Below, piece by piece: positions 55,946-64,000 of a stretch of 64,000 nt of DNA. A program made the position numbers and the translations under genes. The DNA is from Aspidapion aeneum (taxonomy: Eukaryota > Arthropoda > Insecta > Coleoptera > Brentidae): positions 135,914,869-135,978,868 of the forward strand of contig OY755039.1 of the NCBI GenBank assembly GCA_963576565.1, given 5' to 3'. The notes beneath the pieces are model-generated. The model ran no database searches and was not told where the DNA came from. It saw nothing but the letters and a program-made list of their open reading frames with translations. Position 1 is the stretch's first letter. Each line of letters opens with the position of its first letter.

Positions 55946-56547
55946 CCTATCTTTTAAAATTGTATCCAAAAAATACCACCACTTAAAAATAATTTCAAAG
56001 TAAGTCAGGTAGTAAAATATAAAAAATATTCTTCATAAAATTCAAGAATACGCACTTAAAAGATTTTTAAAAACGATATTTTGAATCAGATGCCTTGACC
56101 AAAAGCTTCAAATATCTTTCTGAAATTTAAAAGAAATTCGGTAGATTCATGTTTCACATAATTTAAATAGCGATGTAAAGGTAAAAATTATTAAGTGGGT
56201 ATTTATCTGATTTTGTGTAAGAGATACTCAATGCAGAGTATTTTGGAAGTATAAAAATTAATATTATTACCAATTTATAAAGCAACTTAACGACCGATTT
56301 ACCATACATTCCCCAAATATGGCCACTGTCCTTTTAAAAGAACAGTCAAGCTTTCGAAGTTAGTTTCGGTATTTTTGGGTATATTTGTGGGATGGCGCCA
56401 GTTTTAGGAGCTGCAATTTTTAAAAAAATCTGAAACTAAAATTTACGTTTGCGTGTTTTTGTAAAGTTAAGTAGTGGGATTCTTTTTTTTTAACAAAAAA
56501 AGGAAAAATTATCAAATTTTAAAAATAAAATTTTGTTGGCTTTATCT
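55946..56547. other. Spacer, nothing recognised
   Basis: AT-rich, no matches. Confidence 0.45.
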
Positions 56548-56930
56548 GGGTTAACTACAGTTTGCTGACGACCAAGTAATTGTAGCTAATGATAAAAAAG
56601 ACATAGTATCAGTGGCGGATACAGGATTTCCGAGGGGGAGGGGCCAAAGTGGCAGCAAATATTTAAAAAAAAAATTTTGTGGTTTTTTTATAAAAATTGA
56701 GGTGTTAAATTTAGTAGGTAAAGAAGATTAATTTTTTAAAAAATTAAGTAGAATTTGTGACAAATTTTAAATAAGTGATGCTGCTAAACTAAAAAATAAG
56801 TTATATGTTTGGAAGGGGGGAGCGGGCCCCTCTGCCCCCCCTCCCCTGGATCCGTCACTGCATAGTATATGATGAGAAGGTAAGAAGAATACCAAAAGTG
56901 AGAGTTAACAGTATGTGTAATAATGTTTTT
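56548..56930 (+). pseudogene. RTE fragment 1, interrupted by hAT MITE
   Basis: 56,548-56,609 (ACTACAGTTTGCTGACGACC onward) equals the FADD-box region at 57,289-57,350, and 56,869-56,912 continues it (ATGATGAGAA, GAATACCAAAAGTG, TTAACAGT). The MITE at 56,610-56,860 sits between. The fragment is only about 110 bp of RT and joins fragment 2 near 56,930. Confidence 0.85.
56610..56860. mobile_element. hAT MITE, 8-bp TSD CATAGTAT
   Basis: The ends CAGTGGCGGATACAGG and CCTGGATCCGTCACTG are inverted repeats; CATAGTAT flanks both sides (56,602-56,609, 56,861-56,868). 251 bp with G-rich and C-rich subterminal runs. The 243-codon frame starting at 56,805 begins in this MITE and becomes RT only later, so that ATG is not the RT start. 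Confidence 0.92.
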
Positions 56931-58052
56931 TGTCTTAAACAAGTAATTGAGAAAAGAAGCGCCAGAAATATAGAGACTCATGTTACCTTTGTGGACCTAC
57001 AAAAAGCATATGATACCGTTCCAGTAGAAAAATTATGGACGGTGTTGGAACAAACTAATATCAATCATACATACATAAAAGCGATAAAAGAACTATACAA
57101 AGGGTCAAAATCTAAAATTAAAATTGGAAATCGACTTTCGAAAGAATTCCTGGTAACAAAAGGCTTAAGACAGGGATGTTGTATCTCTCCAACTCTTTTT
57201 AAAATATATATCGCAGTGGCTCTAAAAAACTGGAAACGTAAAGTGCACAGCATGGGAATACAACTTAACGACCGATTCACTATATACACACTACAGTTTG
57301 CTGACGACCAAGTAATTGTAGCTAATGATAAAGAAGACATGGAGTATATGATGAGAAAGTTAACGGAAGAATACCAAAAGTGGGGACTAACAGTGAACGT
57401 GGACAAGACACAGTACTTATGTATTGGAAACGAATCCAATGAGTTAGAACTAGACAATGGACAAACAATATCTCCATGCAATGAGTATGTATACTTGGGT
57501 GTCACATTTGAAAAGACAGTAGTAATAGTAGTATAGTAAAAGCAAAAAAGGTTATTGGATGTCTTAACAGTATTTTATGGAGCAGAGAGATAAGAAAGAA
57601 TGTAAAATTTAAAATATATGAAACAATGGTAAAAAGCACGCTGTTGTATGGAATAGAGACTTGTCGCGTAACAGAAAAATACAAAACAAAAATGGAAAGT
57701 GTCGAAATGGATGCAATAAGAAGATCAATGAAAATATCTAGATTAGATCACATAGGAAATGAGATCATAAAAGAAAGAATGGGAATCGAGGGAAGCATAA
57801 CGGATGACATCACTAAAAGGCAATTGATATGGTACGGCCATGTACAACGGATGAACGACGAAAGATTAACAAAACAGGTCCTAGAGTGGCAACCAGTAGG
57901 GCGCAGAAAAAGAGGACGTCCTAAACTAGAATGGCAACAGTCAATCCAAAGATGAGTCAAAAGAATCTGACAGAAGATGATTGTCAGGATCGAAGGAGGT
58001 GGAGAATAGGCGTCGGACAACGTAGAAAAACGTTCTAAACCGACATAGTAGT
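56931..58052 (+). pseudogene. RTE-type reverse transcriptase, largest fragment
   Basis: From about 56,931: NNVFCLKQVIEKRSARN, A motif FVDLQKAYDTVPVEKLW, KIKIGNRLSKEF, B motif GLRQGCCISPTLFKIYIA, C motif LQFADDQVIVANDKEDMEYM (intact catalytic FADD), KWGLTVNVDKTQYLCIGN, CNEYVYLGVTF. At about 57,515-57,535 a TAG/TAA-rich stretch replaces about 30 bp found in the 41-kb copy and ends the frame. A second frame from 57,536 continues KKVIGCLNSILWSREI to GRRKRGRPKLEWQQSIQR, where a 4-bp loss at about 57,952 gives a premature stop. The (TAG)n tail is at 58,044-58,055. Endonuclease absent. RTE enzymes prime cDNA at a nicked target and insert tail-first. Confidence 0.9.
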
Positions 58053-58054
58053 AG

Positions 58055-58425
58055 TAGAGTTTACAGTGAACGTGGATAAGACACAGTACTTATGTATTGG
58101 AAACGAATCAAACTAGACAATGGACAAACAATATCTCCATTCAATGTGTATGCGTATTTAGGTGTCACATTTGATATCACAGGAACGGACTGTAAACCAC
58201 TGGAAAAAAGAATAGTAAAAGCAAAAAAGGTTATTGGATGTCTTAACAGTATTTTCTGGAGCAGAGATATAAAAAATAATGCAAAATTTAATACGAGTAT
58301 ATATAAAACAATGTTGAAAAGCACGCTATTATATGGAATAGAGACTTGTCACGTAAAAGAAAAAAACAAAGCAAAAATAAGAATATACAGAACAGATCAC
58401 ATAAGAAATGAGATCATAGGTAGAC
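58055..58425 (+). pseudogene. RTE fragment 3, head-to-tail
   Basis: Starts immediately after the (TAG)n tail with TTTACAGTGAACGTGGATAA, equal to 57,390 onward, then KLDNGQTISPFNVYAYLGVT, DITGTDCKPLEKRIVKAKKV, GCLNSIFWSRDIKNN, KSTLLYGIETCHVKEKNK. A 12-bp stretch is missing near 58,110 and the copy ends after NEIIGRQ. It keeps the TGTDC region that fragment 2 lost, so it is an independent copy or a gene-converted duplicate. Confidence 0.87.
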
Positions 58426-59917
58426 AGAGCGTCGTAGCATGGATAAAAACTAATATATGTTTTATTTCAAACAAAATTAAGCAAGAATTCTGAATAACTT
58501 ATATAAAGACAATTTACTTTGTTTCAAAATGGAGTATACTAAAACAAAACAATTAAAGAAGAAAAATAAAGTCTCATTTCATGATTAAACGCTGCGTTGA
58601 ACGAAAAAAGATATTTTGATTCAAAACAAATTGCAGCTTCAGAATCCAAAATGACGCATGCCAAATTTAAGAAAAATAATGAATTCCCTGTTTTAAGAGA
58701 AATTAAATTGATATTGGAGGCTTCATCTTAAGCAAGAATTTTGAAATACCTTGTATATTTATCATTTATTTAAATTTTATAACTATAATACAAAGTATTA
58801 TATGCATATTTAAAAATATTTTAATTTATATTATTTTTTTAAAATATTATATGTATTCCTGTAATATACAGACTATAATATAAATGATGCACCAAACTTT
58901 AAGAATTATAGAAAAGGTAAAAAAAATTATTTTTTCTTATTACATTTTGCATCCAACCCTTTTTTTCTAGATACAGGGTCTCATACTAAACAATTTGTTT
59001 TCAATTTTATGTTTTTCAAAAAACTAATAACAACATATATTTTTTTTTACAAAAAATATACCTATTTCTTAAAAAATATTTAAAAAAAATTACTTCTTAT
59101 GCGAAATAAACAAAATTACAAACTTAAACGACGACGCCGGCGGCTGCGAGTTTAGACCCCCTTAATGTTAAGCAAAAAGCACAAAAATAAGACATCGGGG
59201 CTACGTAATTACTTTGTCACAAACCTACATCGGTTTACCAATTTAGCCAAAGTGACCAAAGTTTAAAACTAATGCTAAAATTGATATACGAATACCCCAA
59301 ATGTGTTTTTGAGCATAGAACAAAAAGGCATCAGAAAAATCGAAAGAAATAATTCAATGTGTGTGGCATCGCTACAAACACCTACTCTAATAAAATTATC
59401 TCAATATACAACACCAGATTTGTCGCGCGATAAAAATTCAGTTTTTATTTCGTTTGAGAAAAATAAAACTTCTTTTCCAAATTAATTCTAACCTGAATGA
59501 ACTTTAATGCAGAACACCAATACGTTAACAAGATAAGATGCTGAAAAGCAAAGACCACCCGGTCTCACAAACACAGAAAAATTAAATTATAAACAAAATA
59601 AAAAAAATACATTATATTTTTGCAATTTAGAGGTAATTTTTTTAAATATTTTCCAAAAGTAGGAATAAAATGCGCACTGAGAGGCGTAAAAGTATTTTTT
59701 CGACCGCAGAAATGTTGAGACCGAGCAGTAGCCACTCATTGGTCAGCTAGATAAGTTTGTATTAAAATAACATCGTATTTTACCTAATGATATGTAAATT
59801 TTGAAATTTCATAAAAATTAATAATTCTATTATTTGTCGATACTTCAAATTGTAATTTTTAGCTGAAACTGATAGATTTTCTCAAAATTATAAGAATAGT
59901 TACATTTAAAAGTTGAT
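58426..59917. other. Spacer, nothing recognised
   Basis: Long AT-rich stretch; the only GC patch is GACGACGCCGGCGGCTGCG at 59,130. A 60-codon frame at 59,303-59,485 has no recognisable domain. Confidence 0.45.
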
Positions 59918-60469
59918 AGCTCACAGTTAGCCTGGAGGGCCTTTTAAAGAAAAAAAAATATACATGGTTTGAAACTTGCATTTTTAGAATACACATAGGA
60001 TGTGCTTTTGTTACCAAAAAAAATTAAAATCTTCTATCGCGCCCTTTTTGAGAAATTTGAGAAAATATTTTTTTGGTTAGAAAAGTTAAAATGATTTATA
60101 AAAAAATATTTTTTTTATTATTTTTTTGAAATTTACATACTTGTGATCAAGATATAAAGTACAAATAACCACCATGGTCACTAGTTTAGTCATTTGTTGC
60201 GCTGCTGAGGGCGCAGCGACAATTGGTTTATTCAGTCACAGGCCTCAAAGTTAGAATTTAAAAAAACCTTTATTACGTACAAGTTACAATTATTCACCCT
60301 TTAGATATTACAACACTTACCAACTAGATTTATAACAAAAAAGCTTAATCAAATACAAAAAATTAATATATTGAAGTAATAACAAAGATCACATACAAAT
60401 AGATATGTTTATAATTAAATGAAGAAACACTTCTAAGCAAATTATAATAATTATTTTAAGATTTTGGGT

Positions 60470-60841
60470 TTAAATTGTAACGTAAGCTGTGTTGTTTGTA
60501 GGCAGCATGGCACTGTTGTGTTTTGATGCCTGTTCGGAATAGTACCCTAGTGTAGTGTTAGTTATTTTAATAAATTCTGGGACATGACGAACGAGCACGT
60601 GCATTTTTAGAGTGTACGTAATTTTTAATTTTTTCAATTTGTAACTAAATCTTTTAATGTAGATTTCATAATTAGCATCCAGTGCTCGTCCAAAGCAGCT
60701 TACAACCACTTTGTTAAAGGCTTTAAAAGCAGGAATATACTTTTTTCCTTTTCCTAAAAAAAGTAGACAATATTTGAATACTTCATATAAAAAGGCATGA
60801 TTTATGGCAACTTGAGACTGGTGGTAATCTGTCAATGGCAA
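60470..60841 (-). pseudogene. Transposon-type protein, downstream exon, left-arm copy
   Basis: The useful part is KGKKYIPAFKAFNKVVVSCF, GRALDANYEIYIKRF, KLKITYTLKMHVLVRHVPEF, IKITNTTLGYYSEQAS. 'KVV..CFG..LD..Y...I..F....L.I..T.K.HV...H.PEF....LG..SEQ' is a pattern I recall from a highly repeated insect/cnidarian uncharacterised protein family of transposon origin; not verified. The first about 28 residues look like intron read-through before a TTTTTTTAG acceptor, and the end after EQAS is shifted. Confidence 0.55.
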
Positions 60842-60931
60842 AACTATACAGTAAGTCGTATTCTTGTTTTGGGCCAGAGTGAACTTTTGTAAACAAAATG
60901 ACGTTTTTTTATTAGTATTTATTATTTTTAG

Positions 60932-61188
60932 AAAGCTGTGTAAATAAGCCTCTTATAGTAGGAGATGAAAATACAAACATTTTAAAATATGTACCACCAG
61001 AGTTACATTTGCTCTTGGGTATAACGCAACGAATTTTTGATGACCTTAAACAAAACACACCTAAAATTGCAGAAGCATGGATTCAAAAAGCAAATCTTAA
61101 ATCGGATCACTATCAACGTTTCAATGGGAATAATGCAAGAAAACTTCTAAAAACTGTGGAAGAGCTTGCTCTAATATGTCCAGATTAG
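60932..61188 (+). pseudogene. Transposon-type protein, upstream exon
   Basis: After an AG acceptor (ATTATTTTTAG, 60,931) an 84-codon frame reads SCVNKPLIVGDENTNILKYV, PPELHLLLGITQRIFDDL, AEAWIQKANLKSDHYQRFNG, NNARKLLKTVEELALICPD then TAG. 'C.NKPL....PPELHLLLG....F' precedes the KVV..CFG part in the same recalled protein family, and here it lies upstream of 61,388 on the same strand, so the two are colinear exons. It is present once, in the palindrome centre. There is no ATG; it is an internal exon or fragment. Confidence 0.6.
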
Positions 61189-61387
61189 TAGTTATCTAAA
61201 TTTAACTCATTTTGTTGATTTTTTAGAATTTGAACTTTGATTGTATTACAGTAAATACCGAGTCTATCAAAATATGACATCAGTCTTCAGTGTTACTCGC
61301 AATTACGATAATAGTAATACGAGTGGAGACTGTCAAAACAAAATGCCTTTTTTTGAGAAGTATTCAAATATTATCTACTTTTTTTAG

Positions 61388-61632
61388 CTTTCAAGCCCTT
61401 TAACAAAGTGGTTGCAAGCTGCTTTGGAGGAGCACTGGATGCTAATTATGAAATCTACATTAAAATATTTAGTGAATTGGAAAAACTAAAAATTCCGTGC
61501 ACTGAATTTATTAAAATAACTAACACTGCACTGGGGTACTATTCCGAACAGGCATCAGAACAATGCCATCTTGCCTACAAGCAACACAGCTTTTTTGTTA
61601 TAAATCTAGTTGGTAAGTGTTGTAATATCTAA
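61388..61632 (+). pseudogene. Transposon-type protein, downstream exon, right-arm copy
   Basis: Reads AFKPFNKVVASCFGGALDAN, YEIYIKIFSELEKLKIPCTE, FIKITNTALGYYSEQASEQC. It is the mirror copy of 60,470-60,841 with about 33 bp lost, removing the TLKMHVLVRHV segment. A TTTTTTTAG acceptor precedes it at 61,387. The segment after EQASEQC diverges and ends at TAA 61,630. Confidence 0.6.
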
Positions 61633-61970
61633 AGGGTGAATAATTATAACTTATAAAAAGGTTTTTTTTAAATTCTGACTTTGAGGCCTGTGACTGAATA
61701 AACGAATTGACGCTGCGCGGTCAGCAGCGCAACAAATAACCATACTAGTGACCATGGTGGTTATTTGTACTTTATATCGTTATCACAAGTATGTAAATTT
61801 AAAAATATTAAATAAAAAAATATATTTTCATAAATAATTTAAACTTTCCTAAGCAAAAAAATATTTTCTCAAATTTCTCAAAAAGGGCTCGATAGAAGAT
61901 TAAATTTTTTTTTGGTAATAAAAGCACATCCTATATGTATTTCAGAAATCCAAGTTTCAAACCATGTATA

Positions 61971-63742
61971 GGGTAAACTTGCCTATTGCTGGCACTCAGC
62001 CTATTGTTGGCACCTCATTTTATTTTTTTTTAAATAAGGTTTCAGTAAAAAATTTATTTTCGGTAATTAAAATTTTTTAATCTGACAACATTGCTTTACA
62101 TTTCAATAAATAAACCACAGTGTTTTAACAATAAGTCTGGCTTAAAACGATAACAAAAGAGGTGCAGTACAATGAATGCAAAAAATAAGGTAAAAAAAAA
62201 CCATTTTATTAAGGAACACTCTTGAACAATTTTTTAGATTAAAGTGTTAGGGACTAACCAATTAAAACTTTAAGCCGAAGACAGTTAGGCCGATAGTTTT
62301 AGGGTAATTTATAATTATTATTTTTTGTTTTTAATATTTCCAAAAAAAGGAGGTGCCAACGACAGGCATATTAAATTATGGGGTAATCCATCTATTGGCA
62401 CCCCCTGTCAATAAAGGGACTTCTAAAAAAAACGGTGTTTCCTAATGTTGGCACTCTAAACAAAACTTGTATTCTTTATTTATTTGGCGTAGAAAAACGC
62501 TTGTTAATAAATAATTTTTATTAAAAATAGATTTCACAAATAAAAAATATTTTTAGTTTAAAGCTAGATTTCAATATTTTGTTTCCCACTCTTAATGTGC
62601 CGATATCAAATTAATATTTCTGACTAAAACCGTATAATCTTTTACTGTTTTTTTTTTTAAATTTATTGTTTTAGTGGAGTGTATTTCGTAATGATTATAT
62701 TAGCTTAAGGGTCCAAATCTGTCTTCTTTTAAGTTTACCACTAACTTCTTTTATAATTTTTTGGAAATTTTAGGATGCCAACTATTGGTTTCAAAATTTT
62801 GTTAGTTTCCCCTTTGTTGGCATGCACTTTTTGAACAACATTAGCAGCATAATACTGGGTTTGTACTGATAAAAATAAAAATAAATATTGAAAATAATCC
62901 TGACCATTAAAATTGTATTTTATATTAGATAAAAAAAATATTGCAATAAAAAATTTTAAAAACTAAATAACAACGTTTCGGTTTATTCAACCATCACCAG
63001 ACTAAAATCTTCTCTGTATGTTGCACTTTTCTATAGGGCCATAAATGCCTCGAATCAAAATCAAAATCTAATAAATCGATCTCGAATTTGCTCTCAAAAG
63101 TTTAATTTTGATACTGATTTTTATCTTTTTATTCTGATGCGAAAAGTTTGTCTATAATTCTTCGAGGCATAAAAAGACCCTTTTATCACAGGTCTGTACG
63201 CTACTTTTAGCACTTTTTAATTTATTTTCAGTTTTTTCCTATTTTTTTAGTGGTTTTAGGTTATGATTTTCTTGTCTTTAATTTTTACTGTTCTATCTTT
63301 GATCAGTTACTTTTGATACCAATTTTTATATTTTATACATGATATGTCAATTTTTATCCAGATTTTTTTTACCCAAATCACTTTTATCCCGGGTCTAAAA
63401 AGGGACACTTTTATCCTTAAAATGAGGGATAAAAAAATACACATTTTTATTACAAAACTGTCATTTTTTAAAATTTTTATGGGTGCCAATAATAGGTCAA
63501 ATATGGGTGCCAATAATACGCTTAAGGTGCCAACAATAGGGATGTTGTCCATTTTTTCATTTTTCCTCTATTTTGATGAAAACGGGTTACTATTTATTAA
63601 AAATCGATAAACAGCTAGAAAGTAGAACCTTTGCGTATTCCGAAACAGTAGCCTAAAATTTAAAAAAAATTATATAAAGGTGTGAAAACTTTATTCAAAA
63701 ATGAAACAGCTCTTAAACTGCCAACGATTGGGCAGTTTACCC
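61971..63742. mobile_element. Element J, TA-flanked, reiterated TTGGCAC motif
   Basis: The ends GGGTAAACTTGCCTATTGCT-GGCA and GGGTAAACTGCCCAATCGTT-GGCA (complement of right end) are inverted repeats flanked by TA (61,969-61,970, 63,743-63,744). The terminal motif TATTGYTGGCAC recurs inside in both orientations: 62,002, 62,353, 62,389, 62,444, 62,775, 62,813, 63,482, 63,508, 63,530. GGGATAAAAA words as in element I occur at 63,386 and 63,426. 1,772 bp, no transposase frame. Confidence 0.82.
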
Positions 63743-63784
63743 TATTTGTTTTCTTTAAAAGGCCCTTCAGGCTAACTGTGAGCT

Positions 63785-64000
63785 CTGGATTTATTATATC
63801 TTACCAATAATATTTCGGTTCTACAATAGACCCTCCGTAGTGTGAACGGTCTACATGGTATGAACGTGCAGATTTTTTTCGTCTTCACTTTATAATTGTT
63901 GTTTTTATATTGTTTAAAGTAAAACCTAATTAATTTTTTAATGTTTACTTTTGATCTTTTGTCTTTTTCATATTTTTTTTCATTTATTCTTGTTAATGTT
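63785..64000. other. Window end, nothing recognised
   Basis: AT-rich; no feature supported. Confidence 0.4.

Larger units (their letters stand above)
59918..63784. mobile_element. Palindromic element with transposon-type protein pieces, split by J
   Basis: The ends AGCTCACAGTTAGCCTG and CAGGCTAACTGTGAGCT are exact inverted repeats. The left arm 59,918 to about 60,860 is reverse-complementary to about 61,330-61,970 plus 63,745-63,784, through ACTTGGATTT/'aaacttgcat', AAAGTACAAATAACCACCAT, TCACAGGCCTCAAAGT and CACCCTTTAGATATTACAAC. The single-copy centre (60,860-61,330) and arms hold protein fragments. Element J interrupts the right arm with a TA duplication. Confidence 0.85.

Noticed and set aside
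56805..56930. Start codon and first about 40 residues of the 243-codon RT frame
   Set aside because: This part is MITE end plus a fragment of another RTE copy; RT homology begins near 56,931.
1..64000. tRNA, rRNA or host gene
   Set aside because: I looked for anticodon-arm patterns, conserved rRNA words and multi-exon host genes and saw none that hold up; a covariance-model scan could still find a tRNA-derived SINE.

Overview
The window is insect genomic DNA (AT-rich, intron-like spacers, many non-LTR retrotransposon fragments, hAT, pogo and piggyBac remnants). The style of its RTE-type and jockey-type reverse transcriptases is what I associate with beetles of the leaf-beetle/longhorn group, but that is a low-confidence recollection. 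I recognise no host gene, tRNA, rRNA or CRISPR array. Almost everything that can be identified is a mobile element, a fragment of one, or tandem/inverted repeat DNA.

Layout. 1-14,000: a short microsatellite-bearing element (A), a cluster of palindromes, a foldback element, two non-autonomous hAT elements with exact 8-bp target duplications, a decayed reverse transcriptase on the minus strand, a palindrome-rich insertion inside another element (B), and a pogo/Tigger remnant. 14,022-24,771: a second copy of element A whose internal microsatellite has grown into a 10.3-kb array of the octamer ACAGACAT (about 1,290 units); its four giant overlapping open frames are artefacts of a stop-free 8-bp unit. 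25,000-28,940: a jockey/CR1-like RT split by a 1.33-kb inverted-repeat element, then a three-level nest (pogo-like MITE, hAT, small TA element). 29,400-32,000: a decayed THAP-domain frame between inverted ends. 32,000-36,000: a 130-bp satellite inside a direct-repeat bracket, then a 2-kb foldback made of GCGC-rich motifs. 36,000-42,350: degenerate tandem repeats, a piggyBac N-terminal fragment, a foldback element, RTE fragments and MITEs. 42,424-47,444: two jockey copies in opposite orientation; the plus-strand one has a 469-codon open RT frame and lies inside a TA-flanked element (M). 47,690-50,250: a 2.5-kb palindromic array of about 530-bp units. 50,517-52,193: further copies of B and A. 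52,639-55,943: TA-flanked elements I and K (K split by MITE L). 56,548-58,425: three head-to-tail RTE pieces, one broken by a hAT MITE. 59,918-63,784: a palindromic element carrying pieces of a transposon-type protein, with TA-flanked element J inserted in its right arm.

How the parts relate. The insertions interrupt one another cleanly, so relative ages can be read off: for example RT before element F, M before jockey, palindrome before J, RTE before a hAT MITE. Two recurring themes stand out. First, element A occurs in three states of microsatellite growth (16 bp, about 80 bp, 10.3 kb). Second, four TA-flanked elements (I, J, K, M) share end geometry and most of them repeat their own terminal motif internally. 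The only long intact frame is the jockey RT at 45,435-46,841, which lacks the endonuclease part; no element here looks autonomous.
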